DNA of 64,000 nt from Arsukibacterium sp. UBA3155 (GCA_002364615.1 DEYP01000025.1:248001-312000); one strand, 5' to 3'. Positions 28,500-37,185 are shown, numbered from the stretch's first letter. The notes: generated by a model from the letters alone, not told the origin. A program made the numbers and translations.

Positions 28500-28515
28500 T
28501 GGCATCAGCTTTGCT
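28500..28515 (+). promoter_or_regulatory. Sigma-54 (-24/-12) promoter of the PspB-like gene
   Basis: The sequence TGGCATCAGCTTTGCT matches the RpoN consensus TGGCACGN4TTGCT at 14 of the 16 positions including the unspecified four, with GG and GC separated by exactly 10 bases. It stands 47 bases before the start codon. An alternative sigma-70 promoter (TTGACT 28419, TACTAT 28441) and a dyad, ACTAAA-CT-TTTAGT at 28422-28435, lie further upstream. Confidence 0.75.
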
Positions 28516-28562
28516 TTTCGTTACATACTTCATTACATACTTACAAAAGAAAGGAGAACATC

Positions 28563-28775
28563 ATGGGACCATTTGAAGTTGGCGCCATCGCGATTATCGG
28601 CGGCTTGGCTTACGCAGCTTACGAAGTGTATATGAAAAACAACGCTAAAGCTGGCAAAGGTGAATTTGAGGCACTACGTGTTGAATTGCAACGACTCAGA
28701 GAACGCGTGAGTACCCTGGAAAGCATAGTCACCGACAAATCATATCAGTTGAAAGATCAAATTAATAAATTATAA
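28563..28775 (+). CDS. PspB-like small membrane protein with coiled coil
   Basis: This 70-residue protein has one N-terminal membrane helix (VGAIAIIGGLAYAAYEVYM), a short basic linker, and a C-terminal coiled-coil segment (LRVELQRLRERVSTLESIV). The last part resembles the MRERIQALESIL segment of PspB, the inner-membrane sensor partner in the phage-shock response. The start ATG 28563 follows AAAGGAGA. A sigma-54 promoter precedes it, as in the psp operon of E. coli. No pspA or pspC is adjacent, so it may be a stand-alone relative. Confidence 0.65.
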   Translation: MGPFEVGAIAIIGGLAYAAYEVYMKNNAKAGKGEFEALRVELQRLRERVSTLESIVTDKSYQLKDQINKL

Positions 28776-28800
28776 CTGAGCACGTAGCTAGCCCATTACT

Positions 28801-28825
28801 GCTGCCGCTTCGCCGGCAGCTTTTT
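28801..28825 (+). terminator. Rho-independent terminator after the PspB-like gene
   Basis: GCTGCCG (28801-28807) pairs with CGGCAGC (28814-28820) and is followed by TTTTT. Confidence 0.85.
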
Positions 28826-28947
28826 GCTTTTTAGGTGTCACAGAATTCACTATTAATTAGTCAAAATCACTATTTTACGGGTAGTACATTATATAAAAAC
28901 CCCGACAATAAATTCATAAATAATTGTTAAATATAGTTTTTAATTTA

Positions 28948-28963
28948 TGGCATAGCTTTTGAA
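28948..28963 (+). promoter_or_regulatory. Weak sigma-54-like element
   Basis: TGGCATAGCTTTTGAA has the complete -24 half and TTG of the -12 half, but the near-invariant C is replaced by A. It lies 29 bases upstream of the next gene, the right distance for a promoter. TCACTATTTTA occurs at about 28867, upstream of it. Confidence 0.4.
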
Positions 28964-28992
28964 CTACTGTAGTTATACCAACATAAGGAACT

Positions 28993-29220
28993 ATGCTCAT
29001 GAACAAAACAATCATTATTATTATTGCTGTCGCACTGGGTATTTACTGCTTGCCAACTATTTTGGCTATTATCGGTTCAGTATTTGGCATTTTGCTTGGT
29101 CTGGTCGCGGCAGTATTCGCCCTGGGCATCACTGCAATTGTTACCCTGGCACCCTTACTGCTGTTTGTCTGGCTGGTATGGTGGCTAATTCGTGACAACC
29201 GCAAAACGCAGCAGTATTAA
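28993..29220 (+). CDS. Small two-helix membrane protein
   Basis: This 75-residue protein is almost entirely hydrophobic: an N-terminal stretch (IIIIIAVALGIYCLPTILAII), a Gly-rich middle, and a second block (LAPLLLFVWLVWWLI) before a charged tail (RDNRKTQQY). AAGGAA lies just upstream; ATG 28993 or ATG 28999 may be the start. Function is unknown. Its position after the PspB-like gene and the sigma-54-like element suggest membership of the same envelope-stress group. A hairpin follows it. Confidence 0.65.
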   Translation: MLMNKTIIIIIAVALGIYCLPTILAIIGSVFGILLGLVAAVFALGITAIVTLAPLLLFVWLVWWLIRDNRKTQQY

Positions 29221-29250
29221 ATAAAACATCCGACGAACCGCAGTTTCTGG

Positions 29251-29283
29251 AAAGCCCTGCCAGATTAACCATGGCAGGGCTTT
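29251..29283. terminator. Hairpin terminator between convergent genes
   Basis: AAAGCCCTGCCA (29251-29262) pairs with TGGCAGGGCTTT (29272-29283). The T-run is short (three), so efficiency is uncertain. Confidence 0.6.
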
Positions 29284-29305
29284 ATTCGTGTCGCTATAAA
29301 AAGAC

Positions 29306-30265
29306 TTAACTCACCGACAACCGCTTTAACCGCAGCAGATCGCGCACCACCTCGTAAGCCGGTATTAACGCCAAACTTAACACGAAGAATTTAATCGTAC
29401 GCTGCAGCCAGTTTGGATCAAAGTGGCGGACCCAATTATCTGTGTCCAATTGCAATAGCGGCCCGCTTAATGCCAGAGTTAACAACATTAGCGTAAAAGC
29501 CAGGTTAACCAGCACATTTAACCGTAGCAATGGCGTATGCCACAATCGACGGCTTAATTGCCACAAACTACCAATAACTCCCAAGACAATAACAGGACTA
29601 AACCACATCAGTAACGGTAAAACGTGTGCGCTAAATACGGATTGAGCCGCAGCAGTGACAGCAAAATTTTGCTGCCATAATGGTAACCAGATAATCAGTA
29701 ACAGAAAGGCATAGGTCGCCAAATCGCTGAAAATATCACTAAGGCTAATATGCTGCCAACCAGCACCTACCGGCGGCAACTGTTTCGGATGCCATTGATC
29801 ATAAGTTTTAGATGAGCCCGCAGCAGCATTAACTGGCATCAGCGCAAACCCCAGAGTAATAGCAGTAAAGCCAAATACCGCATCTTCAATAAACCCCGAT
29901 GCCAGTCCCAAAATAAAGCGTATCAGGCCGAAATCAGCACCCGTTAACCAGGCTTTGGTCATAAAAACCACCTGTAGTACAAACAACACACCTAGCACCA
30001 TAAAAAGGGTATGTTTATAAAGCGGCATCAGATGCGCCCTGATCAGCGGTTCGGTTGGGCAAAACTGGCGGGCTACCTGTGTTGGGTGCCCCATATTTTT
30101 CAAAACATCAGCCACTTGCTGGTCGGTAAGATCTTGGCCAGTTTGTTCAGCCAGTGCATCCAGCTGATCCATAATATTGGCCTGCAATTCCCGGCCAATT
30201 TCCTGCCGTTTTGGCTCAGGCAGTTCGCGTTGCACCGCCGCGATATAACGTTTAACTAAATCCAT
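29306..30265 (-). CDS. HAAS-domain multi-pass membrane protein partnered with PadR
   Basis: The first about 85 residues are the charged HAAS/DUF1700-like domain typical of proteins encoded next to PadR repressors (RELPEPKRQEIGRELQ, then GHPTQVARQF). About six to seven hydrophobic helices follow. The start ATG 30265 overlaps the stop of the PadR gene (TGATG) and has GAGGAG upstream. The 319-residue protein probably senses or transmits a membrane signal to PadR, as proposed for HAAS proteins. The specific function is unknown. Confidence 0.75.
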   Translation of the reverse strand: MDLVKRYIAAVQRELPEPKRQEIGRELQANIMDQLDALAEQTGQDLTDQQVADVLKNMGHPTQVARQFCPTEPLIRAHLMPLYKHTLFMVLGVLFVLQVVFMTKAWLTGADFGLIRFILGLASGFIEDAVFGFTAITLGFALMPVNAAAGSSKTYDQWHPKQLPPVGAGWQHISLSDIFSDLATYAFLLLIIWLPLWQQNFAVTAAAQSVFSAHVLPLLMWFSPVIVLGVIGSLWQLSRRLWHTPLLRLNVLVNLAFTLMLLTLALSGPLLQLDTDNWVRHFDPNWLQRTIKFFVLSLALIPAYEVVRDLLRLKRLSVS

Positions 30266-30633
30266 CAGCTTTTCTCCTCTTCCTGCTGAATAAGCATGGT
30301 TTGCTCTGGCTGCAACAGCGGCCCCAGGGCATTGTTTAAGGTGGTCCATTCTCCGGTAAGTTGTGCCAGCAATTCAGCACCCAGTTCAGATATTTGATAG
30401 TAGCGCCGTTCCCGCCCTTCCCCTTGTTGCCATTCACTGTCAAGTAAGCCCTGATCGGCGAGGCGCCGTACCAGCGGGTATAAGGTACCTTCGTCTATAT
30501 CAATGTCGTTATCCTGCAACTGCCGGCGCAGCGAGTAGCCGTAGTGGCGCTGACGTAACGATGCCAGCACCGCCAGCACCAGCACGCCGCGACGCAATTC
30601 CAGGCGCATTTTATCTAGTTGAGCTGATGTCAT
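30265..30633 (-). CDS. PadR-family transcriptional repressor
   Basis: This 122-residue winged-helix protein has the PadR core RRGVLVLAVLASL, GYSLRRQLQ, DEGTLYPLVRRLADQGLL and the wing GRERRYYQISELG. The start was set at ATG 30633 (MTSAQLDKMRLELRRG), which matches the family. A longer frame to 30711 adds a Cys-rich segment that overlaps the operator-like dyads and is unlikely to be translated. It is coupled to the HAAS membrane gene. Two dyads directly upstream suggest autorepression. Confidence 0.88.
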   Translation of the reverse strand: MTSAQLDKMRLELRRGVLVLAVLASLRQRHYGYSLRRQLQDNDIDIDEGTLYPLVRRLADQGLLDSEWQQGEGRERRYYQISELGAELLAQLTGEWTTLNNALGPLLQPEQTMLIQQEEEKS

Positions 30634-30654
30634 AATCCGTCCTTGTATACGGTT

Positions 30655-30684
30655 GTTGCATACTGTGCAACGCATACTGTATGC
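30655..30684. promoter_or_regulatory. Operator-like double dyad upstream of padR
   Basis: GTTGCA-TACTG-TGCAAC (30655-30671) is directly followed by GCATAC-T-GTATGC (30672-30684). Both are inverted repeats with 6-base arms located 22-51 bases before the PadR start, as expected for a PadR autoregulatory operator. Confidence 0.55.
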
Positions 30685-30819
30685 CACACAGCAACATACT
30701 AGGCGACGCACAGTATAAAATCAAGCAACAGATAGTCAGTTTTGCTAAATTTTGGTTTTAATCAAATTTCGAACATCACTAAAATCACTTAAGCTATTGT
30801 TTATACGCTATAAAAATAT

Positions 30820-30835
30820 TGGCTCGTTTTCTGCC
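30820..30835 (+). promoter_or_regulatory. Sigma-54 promoter of the YccF gene
   Basis: TGGCTCGTTTTCTGCC matches the -24 (TGGC.CG) and -12 (TGC) elements with the exact GG-N10-GC spacing, 35 bases upstream of the start codon. Confidence 0.65.
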
Positions 30836-30870
30836 TGTAACACATGAAATTAAAGTAATAAGGACTAAAA

Positions 30871-31284
30871 ATGAGTGTGTTCAGACTGATATTTAATATA
30901 CTGTGGTTTGTATTAGGCGGCTTTGTGATGGGACTGCTGTGGTGGCTGGTTGGCGTATTGTGTTTTATCAGTATTATTGGTATTCCGTTTGGCCGCAGTT
31001 GCTTTGTCATTGGTGAGATGGCGTTTTGGCCATTCGGCCAGGATGCAGTAAACCGGCGTTATGTTAACCGATATGATGATATTGGCACCGGTACCTTAGG
31101 GCTGCTCGGCAATATTATCTGGTTTTTGCTATTCGGAATTTGGCTGGCGATAGGTCATTTAGGCCATGCCATAGTATGCTTTATTACGATCATCGGTATT
31201 CCGTTTGGCATTCAGCATTTAAAGCTGGCGATGTTAAGCCTGGCACCGATTGGTAAAACAGTGGTGGCACGCCGCGCGATTTAA
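30871..31284 (+). CDS. yccF: YccF-domain inner-membrane protein
   Basis: This 137-residue membrane protein carries two copies of the YccF (DUF307) repeat, seen as FISIIGIPFGRS and FITIIGIPFGIQ, each inside hydrophobic helices. About four membrane segments are expected. The family's function is not established. The start ATG 30871 is preceded by AATAAGGAC, and a sigma-54-type promoter lies 35 bases upstream. It ends 41 bases before the alkyltransferase-like gene. Confidence 0.88.
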   Translation: MSVFRLIFNILWFVLGGFVMGLLWWLVGVLCFISIIGIPFGRSCFVIGEMAFWPFGQDAVNRRYVNRYDDIGTGTLGLLGNIIWFLLFGIWLAIGHLGHAIVCFITIIGIPFGIQHLKLAMLSLAPIGKTVVARRAI

Positions 31285-31324
31285 CGCATGCAGTTATTAA
31301 ACAGCCATAGGCTGGGAGCAGAGT

Positions 31325-31663
31325 TTGACGGCAGAGAACTACCAGAAAATTTGGCAGACCGTATTATTAATTCCCGCTGGTAAAGTCGCCAGCTACGGCC
31401 AGGTTGCTGATTTAGCCGGTCTGCCGGGCCGGGCCAGGTTAGTGGGTAAAGCACTAGGCTACGCTCCCACAGAACTGGCCGTGCCATGGTACCGGGTACT
31501 GCGAAGTGATCGCAGCCTGGGATTTGCCCCAGGTTCAGCCACTGCACTGGAACAGCGGCAACTCTTGCTCGCCGAGGGTGTAGTGCTAAAACATAACCGG
31601 GTGAGCAAAGCGACGCTTTGGCAGCCTGACTTAGCCGAGCTGCTGTTTAAGTTGCAGTATTAA
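31325..31663 (+). CDS. ybaZ: Alkyltransferase-like (ATL) DNA repair protein
   Basis: This 112-residue protein is the MGMT active-site domain, but the reactive Cys of PCHRV is replaced by Trp55 (PWYRV). That makes it an ATL protein, which binds O6-alkylguanine and flags it for nucleotide-excision repair instead of removing the alkyl group. The family's IPAGKVASYGQVA and GRARLVGKAL helix-turn-helix segments are present. The likely start is TTG 31325, with GGGAG upstream; no nearby in-frame ATG exists. Its end overlaps the convergent LVIVD-repeat gene by 17 bases. Confidence 0.9.
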   Translation: MTAENYQKIWQTVLLIPAGKVASYGQVADLAGLPGRARLVGKALGYAPTELAVPWYRVLRSDRSLGFAPGSATALEQRQLLLAEGVVLKHNRVSKATLWQPDLAELLFKLQY

Positions 31664-34388
31664 CAGGCTTATACCCCTGCTTTATTCTGCGCCACAGTGG
31701 CCACACTCCCAACAGCAGCATACTAAACGGCATACTGCCACCGGATGATTCTGCTGCAGCCGGCGGCGGCGTTGGCAATGGTGTTGGGCCGGCCACTATT
31801 GTTAAGGTAATGCTGGCGGTGGCAGCAGCACCTCTGGCATCGGTAGCAGTAACACTTAGCACCAGTTGACTGCTACTGGCAGGTGCAATAAAACTAACCG
31901 TACTGCTATTGGCGTTTTGCAAACTAACGCCTGGCCCGCTGTCTTGCTGCCATTGATAACCTATCCTATCGCCCTCGGCATCCGTTGCCACTGCGGTTAA
32001 GGTCACGCTCTGGCTGGCATTAAGCTGCCGATTTTCACCAATAGTGACCATCGGCGGCGTATTGGCGTCGTCATCTAAAATTGTCAGAGTAAGCTCAGCG
32101 CTCGCGCCAATCTCTGTGCCGTTACTACCGGATAACCGCAATATCGCCGTTTCATCCTCTTCCAACAGCGTATCAGCGACAATTTGCAGCTCAATTTGTC
32201 GCTCACTGTTGTCACCATCCGGCCAACTCAGCTCGCCACTGGCCGCCATAATATCTTCACCAATGGTCGCGGTGCCGCTTTGTAACTGATAACTGACACT
32301 TAACGCCCCGTCGCTACCACCGAGCCTGCGTACGATTATCTCTACACTGCTATCAGCTTCTAACACCGATAGTGCCGATTCTGCCAGACTAATTACCCCG
32401 GCCCTGGGAGGATCATCGCCAAAGCGCAGTCGCACATAAGAGGGGCTGTGCAGGCTGGCACCATTTTTCGGGTCAAATAATCGGATAAACAGCTCGCGCC
32501 CCGCGTCCAGCCCCCGATCCAAGGTGGTAATACTGATGGTTTTATTACTACTGTCATTTGCCACCCAGCTTAGGCGACCACTGCTATTCTGATAGTCCAG
32601 ACCCGGTTCAGCCCGCCCGGCCAGGATTTCATAGCCAACGCTTACTGCTGCCGTGCCACCTAAGCGAATTACCTGCAGCTGCGCCACATCGCCAGGATTC
32701 ACCCGCAGCTCATTCTGACTAAACGCCAGTGCGCCGGCTTGCAGATTAGTGGTGTTATCACGAAAGAGATAAAGACCACTATTAATATCACTACCGATGA
32801 TGATGCCGGAAGGCAAATAAGGATACACCCCCCACATGCCGTTAAACGCTGCGCTATCAGCAGCAGGAAACGTATCAAAGAACCCGGCTTGCACCGGCAT
32901 TGTCGGGTCCGTAATATCAAGGATAGTTAAACCACGTTGATAGTTTGACATGTAATAACGGTTACCCCGGACAAAGCCATTGTGGTCAATTGCTCTGGTA
33001 GGTCCGCTGAAGGTGGCAGCTAAGCTTGGTGACGTTAAATTACTCAGCTCAAAAACCCGTACTGTGGTATTTAAACCGTGATTTACCTCATCCAGTTCGT
33101 CATGCACAAACAAGTATTGCTGATCTTCACTCCACCAGCCGGAATGCACATAGCTGGCCAGGCTGTAACTAAAATCAGCCAGCGCCAGGTTGCTGGCACC
33201 GCTTATATCCCATAGTTTGATATTCTGTTCATTAAAGTCAAATAGCACCTGGCACTCTGGCCGGTCACACTGACTACTGGCGCGCTGATCAGTAATCAGC
33301 ATGGAAGCAACATCATGACTGTAATCGCTGCGACTGGCACCGGTTTGTAACCAGTTGGCGCTTAACTGTAAAGGGTTGGCCAGGCTATAACTGGAGACCG
33401 CCCCACCTTGCTCTGGCTGACCCGCGATATGTAGCGCAGGAACCTGACCACTTAACGCCGTATTAGTGGTGTAATCAACATTGCTAATATACAAATTATG
33501 GGCTGAACGAGCTGCAGTATCTGCAACGGCAAGGCTCACACTCGCCGGTAAGTTATTTAAATCAATAATCTGAATATTATTGTTGGCCTCAGAGGAAACA
33601 TAAGCATAAGCCTGCCAGCGACCCAGTTCATCATTAAAAAACTGCAATACTTTAATGTCACGCCAGGTGGTATTAGTGCCACCAATGGTTCCTACCTCGA
33701 CCGGCGCTGCCACGTCTGCCAGATTGACCACTGCAGTGCCGTTATTCAAACCGATTAGCGCATATTCAATACCGCTGTTCAGATCGACATGGCCCCAGAT
33801 GTCATTGGCTGAACTGGGTGCAGAACTAAAATCGGTCAACGGCAAATGGCCTAACAAATCAATCTTATCGCAATTAAAAATACCTGCCTTACCATTCACA
33901 CATGCTGCGCTCTGCTGCGACTGTCCCAGCGCAGTATGGGCTGCAAGTTGCTGGTTAAGCTCAGCGCCAAAACGTCCGGGACCATCGCTGATAACCCGAA
34001 AACCGCGCTTGCTCAACTGATTGACGAATGCAACCGGCACCCCGGTTAATACGGTCTGATTTAATTGCGGCGCCTGCTGTAAAAAGTGATCAAAACGGTT
34101 ATAACCCCCCAGCACTGGCACAATTTCGCTTAGCAGTAATACCGCATCATCAACACTATTAAGCTGGTAATGACCTGAAGCTACCAGCACCTTATCGCCT
34201 TTACCTGCCTGGCTTAATGCATAGCCGATGCTGCGACAAGGCCGCAACACATTGTCACAGCGTCCGGTGTCTTGCCCGGTCTCCGCCACAAACCGGGCTT
34301 TGTCGTGCTCAGCATGCGCCAGTACCGATGGACAAAACCAACAGAGGGTAATTAGGCTAAAGAGTGACAAACAGTAAATCGTTTTCAT
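31647..34388 (-). CDS. Choice-of-anchor B (LVIVD-repeat) surface protein with GlyGly-CTERM
   Basis: This 913-residue protein has a signal peptide (about 1-24), a Cys-containing N-terminal segment, and LVIVD-type beta-propeller repeats (NIQIIDLNN, GLTILDITDPTMP) up to about residue 560. Two Calx-beta-like domains follow (about 560-780; SGTATIGEDI...), then a PKD-like domain (about 790-875). The C-terminus has a Ser/Gly-Gly motif (SSGGSMP), a hydrophobic helix (FSMLLLGVW) and a basic tail, as in GlyGly-CTERM sorting signals processed by rhombosortase. It is divergent from the MbnP/MbnH pair and may share its control region. Confidence 0.82.
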   Translation of the reverse strand: MKTIYCLSLFSLITLCWFCPSVLAHAEHDKARFVAETGQDTGRCDNVLRPCRSIGYALSQAGKGDKVLVASGHYQLNSVDDAVLLLSEIVPVLGGYNRFDHFLQQAPQLNQTVLTGVPVAFVNQLSKRGFRVISDGPGRFGAELNQQLAAHTALGQSQQSAACVNGKAGIFNCDKIDLLGHLPLTDFSSAPSSANDIWGHVDLNSGIEYALIGLNNGTAVVNLADVAAPVEVGTIGGTNTTWRDIKVLQFFNDELGRWQAYAYVSSEANNNIQIIDLNNLPASVSLAVADTAARSAHNLYISNVDYTTNTALSGQVPALHIAGQPEQGGAVSSYSLANPLQLSANWLQTGASRSDYSHDVASMLITDQRASSQCDRPECQVLFDFNEQNIKLWDISGASNLALADFSYSLASYVHSGWWSEDQQYLFVHDELDEVNHGLNTTVRVFELSNLTSPSLAATFSGPTRAIDHNGFVRGNRYYMSNYQRGLTILDITDPTMPVQAGFFDTFPAADSAAFNGMWGVYPYLPSGIIIGSDINSGLYLFRDNTTNLQAGALAFSQNELRVNPGDVAQLQVIRLGGTAAVSVGYEILAGRAEPGLDYQNSSGRLSWVANDSSNKTISITTLDRGLDAGRELFIRLFDPKNGASLHSPSYVRLRFGDDPPRAGVISLAESALSVLEADSSVEIIVRRLGGSDGALSVSYQLQSGTATIGEDIMAASGELSWPDGDNSERQIELQIVADTLLEEDETAILRLSGSNGTEIGASAELTLTILDDDANTPPMVTIGENRQLNASQSVTLTAVATDAEGDRIGYQWQQDSGPGVSLQNANSSTVSFIAPASSSQLVLSVTATDARGAAATASITLTIVAGPTPLPTPPPAAAESSGGSMPFSMLLLGVWPLWRRIKQGYKPVNTAT

Positions 34389-34506
34389 AGCGGTGCCTGT
34401 GCTTATTTATCGCTGGGGCCTTACCGGCATTTGCCTGTATCGCCAGTCGATTTTTTAATAGGTTTAGCGTATTGTTAACCGTAGATTTTTTAAACACAAC
34501 CTAATT

Positions 34507-35274
34507 ATGAATATTGCTAAAACCGCTTTTCTGAGTATAACCTTTGTTGTGGCTAGCGGCCTTTTAATTGCCTGCAACCCCAAGCCTGATCGTAAAGCAC
34601 TAACTATTATGAATATCAACCCAGCCTGGCAGCAACAACCGATAGTTTGCCATGAGGCTATTACGATACAAAACGAACAGTGGAAACTGCAGTATCTGCG
34701 GTTTTATCTCAGCGATTTTAAGCTTAATCAGCAACCGCAATTGTTAACAATTACACCATGGCAGCAGCCAGGCTTAGCGTTGCTTGGTACCGATTGTCAT
34801 GGCAACGATAACTGGCAGCTCACTTTTGCTGAACCGCTGGCTCCAGGTCAACTGAGTTTCACCCTTGGCCTGCCCTTTGCGATTAACCATCAGAACCCCC
34901 TGACTGCAATCTCACCGCTGAATTTCAGCGAAATGTTCTGGAGCTGGCAACTGGGTTACAAGTTTTTACGGCTGGATATGCAAGGCCCCGACTATGGCTG
35001 GGCGTTTCACCTGGGGTCGACAGGCTGTCAGTCCGCCAGCGTTTTGCGCCCTCCGGCACTGCCATGCCGCGCTGTTAATACCTTTGAAGTAACACTGGAT
35101 TATCAGCCAAATCAGAAACTGCAGCTCAACCTGGCGGCACTGCTGTCTGACATTGTACTTAGTCAACAAAACAGCTGCATGTCTGACAGCCTGCAGACTA
35201 GCTGTCAGCGGCTTTTTGATAATTTAACCCTGACCGCCCCGTGGAAATTGAGCCCGGCGAGCTCTGCTCCATGA
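34507..35274 (+). CDS. mbnP: MbnP-family copper-binding lipoprotein (metallo-mystery pair)
   Basis: This 255-residue protein has a lipobox (LLIAC, Cys23). Six further cysteines (48, 97, 174, 187, 224, 233) include those of the four-Cys motif, with the family's GSTGCQ and LPCRAV. The MFWSWQLGYKF segment (143-153) holds the conserved tryptophans. In characterised MbnP, one Trp is oxidised to kynurenine by the partner MbnH to build a copper site. The stop overlaps the next gene by 4 bases (ATGA), so the pair is coupled. The symbol is by family. No methanobactin genes are present here, so the role is a stand-alone copper protein. Confidence 0.85.
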   Translation: MNIAKTAFLSITFVVASGLLIACNPKPDRKALTIMNINPAWQQQPIVCHEAITIQNEQWKLQYLRFYLSDFKLNQQPQLLTITPWQQPGLALLGTDCHGNDNWQLTFAEPLAPGQLSFTLGLPFAINHQNPLTAISPLNFSEMFWSWQLGYKFLRLDMQGPDYGWAFHLGSTGCQSASVLRPPALPCRAVNTFEVTLDYQPNQKLQLNLAALLSDIVLSQQNSCMSDSLQTSCQRLFDNLTLTAPWKLSPASSAP

Positions 35275-36437
35275 AATTATTCGCATCCTGCAAGCAAATG
35301 CCACTCACTTTCTGCATGATAGTGCTGCTAATGCTTACCAGTTGTGGCAAGCCAACTTCGCCAGACTCAAGCTGGCAATGGCCACTGCCAGAAGGCATGC
35401 CTTACCCGGTTGTACCTGCAGAAAACCCGATGACCCGGGCAAAAGTAGAGCTTGGCCGCTATTTATTTTATGACAAGCAGCTGTCAGCGAATGGCAAGCA
35501 AAGCTGTGCCAGTTGTCATCAGCAGCAATTTGCCTTTGCAGAGCCAAGCGGTCGCTCAGTCGGCAGCACCGGTCAGCAACATCGACGTAATGCATTAGCC
35601 TTGGTAAACGTGGCGTATAACAATACGCTTACCTGGGCCCACGATGGCCTGACGGACATTGAACAACAGTTGCTGATTCCGCTATTTAGCGAGACCCCGG
35701 TGGAGCTGGGATTAACCGGCGCTGAGCAGCAACTGATGCAACGACTTGAACGCCCCCCCTACCCGCAGTTATTTCAGCAGGCGTTTAATAGTGAGCAGCC
35801 TGATATGCAGCAGGTCGTATTTGCCCTGGCCAGTTTTGTCCGCAGTTTACTGTCGTTCCAGTCTGATTTTGACCGCTATGCTTATCAGAATGAAGATGCA
35901 GCACTAAGCCCAGTGCAAATTGAAGGCATGAACCTGTTTTTCTCTGAACGGCTGGAATGTCATCACTGCCATGGTGGTTTTAATTTCACTCAGGCTACCA
36001 ACCATAGTCAGCAGCGTTTAGACTTGCGACCATTTCATAACACCGGGTTATATTTTGCAGCACGGCCCGGCCGGGCTGCACCAGGCTACCCGCAACACGA
36101 TCGCGGCCTGGCAGAAATTACCATGAACAGCGCTGACGATGGTCGCTTCAGGGCGCCAACCCTGCGCAACATTGCCCTGACCGCCCCCTATATGCATGAT
36201 GGCAGTCTGGCAACACTTGAGCAGGTTTTGGATTTTTATCAGGCTGGCGGCAGAACGATAACAGCAGGGCACTATGCAGGTGATGGTCGGCAACATCCGG
36301 CTAAAAGTCAGTTTGTCCGCGGGTTTAAACTTACTAACAGCGAACGTGAGGCAGTCCTGGCTTTTTTAAACAGCCTTAGCGACCCGCAATTTATCGCAAA
36401 CCCCGAGCATAGTAACCCTTGGTTAGCACACCCATAA
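35271..36437 (+). CDS. mbnH: MbnH-type di-heme cytochrome c peroxidase-like enzyme
   Basis: This 388-residue MauG/CcpA-family protein has two c-type heme motifs, CASCH (79-83) and CHHCH (230-234). The conserved RAPTLRNIALTAPYMHDG segment provides the second heme environment. A lipobox (LTSC, Cys25) predicts a membrane-anchored periplasmic lipoprotein. Enzymes of this branch perform oxidative tailoring of a protein Trp, here presumably on MbnP. It starts at ATG 35271 inside the mbnP stop codon. A terminator follows. Confidence 0.88.
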   Translation: MKLFASCKQMPLTFCMIVLLMLTSCGKPTSPDSSWQWPLPEGMPYPVVPAENPMTRAKVELGRYLFYDKQLSANGKQSCASCHQQQFAFAEPSGRSVGSTGQQHRRNALALVNVAYNNTLTWAHDGLTDIEQQLLIPLFSETPVELGLTGAEQQLMQRLERPPYPQLFQQAFNSEQPDMQQVVFALASFVRSLLSFQSDFDRYAYQNEDAALSPVQIEGMNLFFSERLECHHCHGGFNFTQATNHSQQRLDLRPFHNTGLYFAARPGRAAPGYPQHDRGLAEITMNSADDGRFRAPTLRNIALTAPYMHDGSLATLEQVLDFYQAGGRTITAGHYAGDGRQHPAKSQFVRGFKLTNSEREAVLAFLNSLSDPQFIANPEHSNPWLAHP

Positions 36438-36516
36438 TCGCACAATTTCACAACACAGTCGTGCATCCTATATCTAACCTGGTTCGACAATAACTGTCCG
36501 GTAAACCAGCAAAAAA

Positions 36517-36540
36517 ATACCGGCCTAAGTTGGCCGGTAT
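36517..36540. terminator. Bidirectional terminator between mbnH and the BON gene
   Basis: ATACCGGCC (36517-36525) pairs with GGCCGGTAT (36532-36540), with an A-run before and T-rich sequence after. Confidence 0.85.
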
Positions 36541-36583
36541 TATTGTTTACGGGTTATCGGTATTTGCTCAGAAAGCAATCACA

Positions 36584-37150
36584 TTAGTAGTCTTTCTTTG
36601 CTACTCTCAATTGATTATCAACACCCTTAACATCTTTAGTCTTTTTGGCAATAGCTTCAGCCAAATCTTTTTCTGCATCAGAATCGACCTCACCTTTCAG
36701 CATTACCATGCCGTTTTTAACATCAACGTCAATAGCTGTACCACTCGTTTCCGACTCAAACAGCAAGCGGGTTTTTACTACGGTCGCCAATTTCGCATCA
36801 GTTAAGCCACCCACGTCTTCGTCGTGGTCTTTCTTATTTCGCATTTTGCTGTCTTTAACAACAACTAATTTATTGTCCACCGATGTTACGCCATCCAGAT
36901 TTTCAATTAGTTCGGCAGCAAGCGCTTTATCTACTTCCCTATCGACTTTACCTGTTAATATGACTTTACCATTTTTTACATCGGTATTGATGTTAAATGA
37001 GTTCAGGTTACCGTTCAGTAATAAGGTAGTTTCAGCTTTGCCATCTATCCAGGCATCCTTTGAACTGTCTTTCCAGTCGTTGGCGGTTGCTGATAGAGAA
37101 GTACCGGCCAGGGCCACGGTCATCATTACGGCTAAAGTTGTACGTTTCAT
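36584..37150 (-). CDS. Periplasmic protein with two BON domains
   Basis: A signal peptide (about 1-23) precedes two BON domains (about 36-104 and 118-186). Each carries the typical pattern NGKVILTGKVDREVDK or NGMVMLKGEVDSDAEK, followed by a V..V.G...VDN.L segment. OsmY-like BON proteins bind phospholipid and rise in envelope or osmotic stress. A good sigma-54 promoter lies 36 bases upstream on the same strand. AAGGAG precedes the ATG. Confidence 0.9.
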   Translation of the reverse strand: MKRTTLAVMMTVALAGTSLSATANDWKDSSKDAWIDGKAETTLLLNGNLNSFNINTDVKNGKVILTGKVDREVDKALAAELIENLDGVTSVDNKLVVVKDSKMRNKKDHDEDVGGLTDAKLATVVKTRLLFESETSGTAIDVDVKNGMVMLKGEVDSDAEKDLAEAIAKKTKDVKGVDNQLRVAKKDY

Positions 37151-37185
37151 ATAGTCACTCCTTCGTTGTGAGACGCTAATAACTT

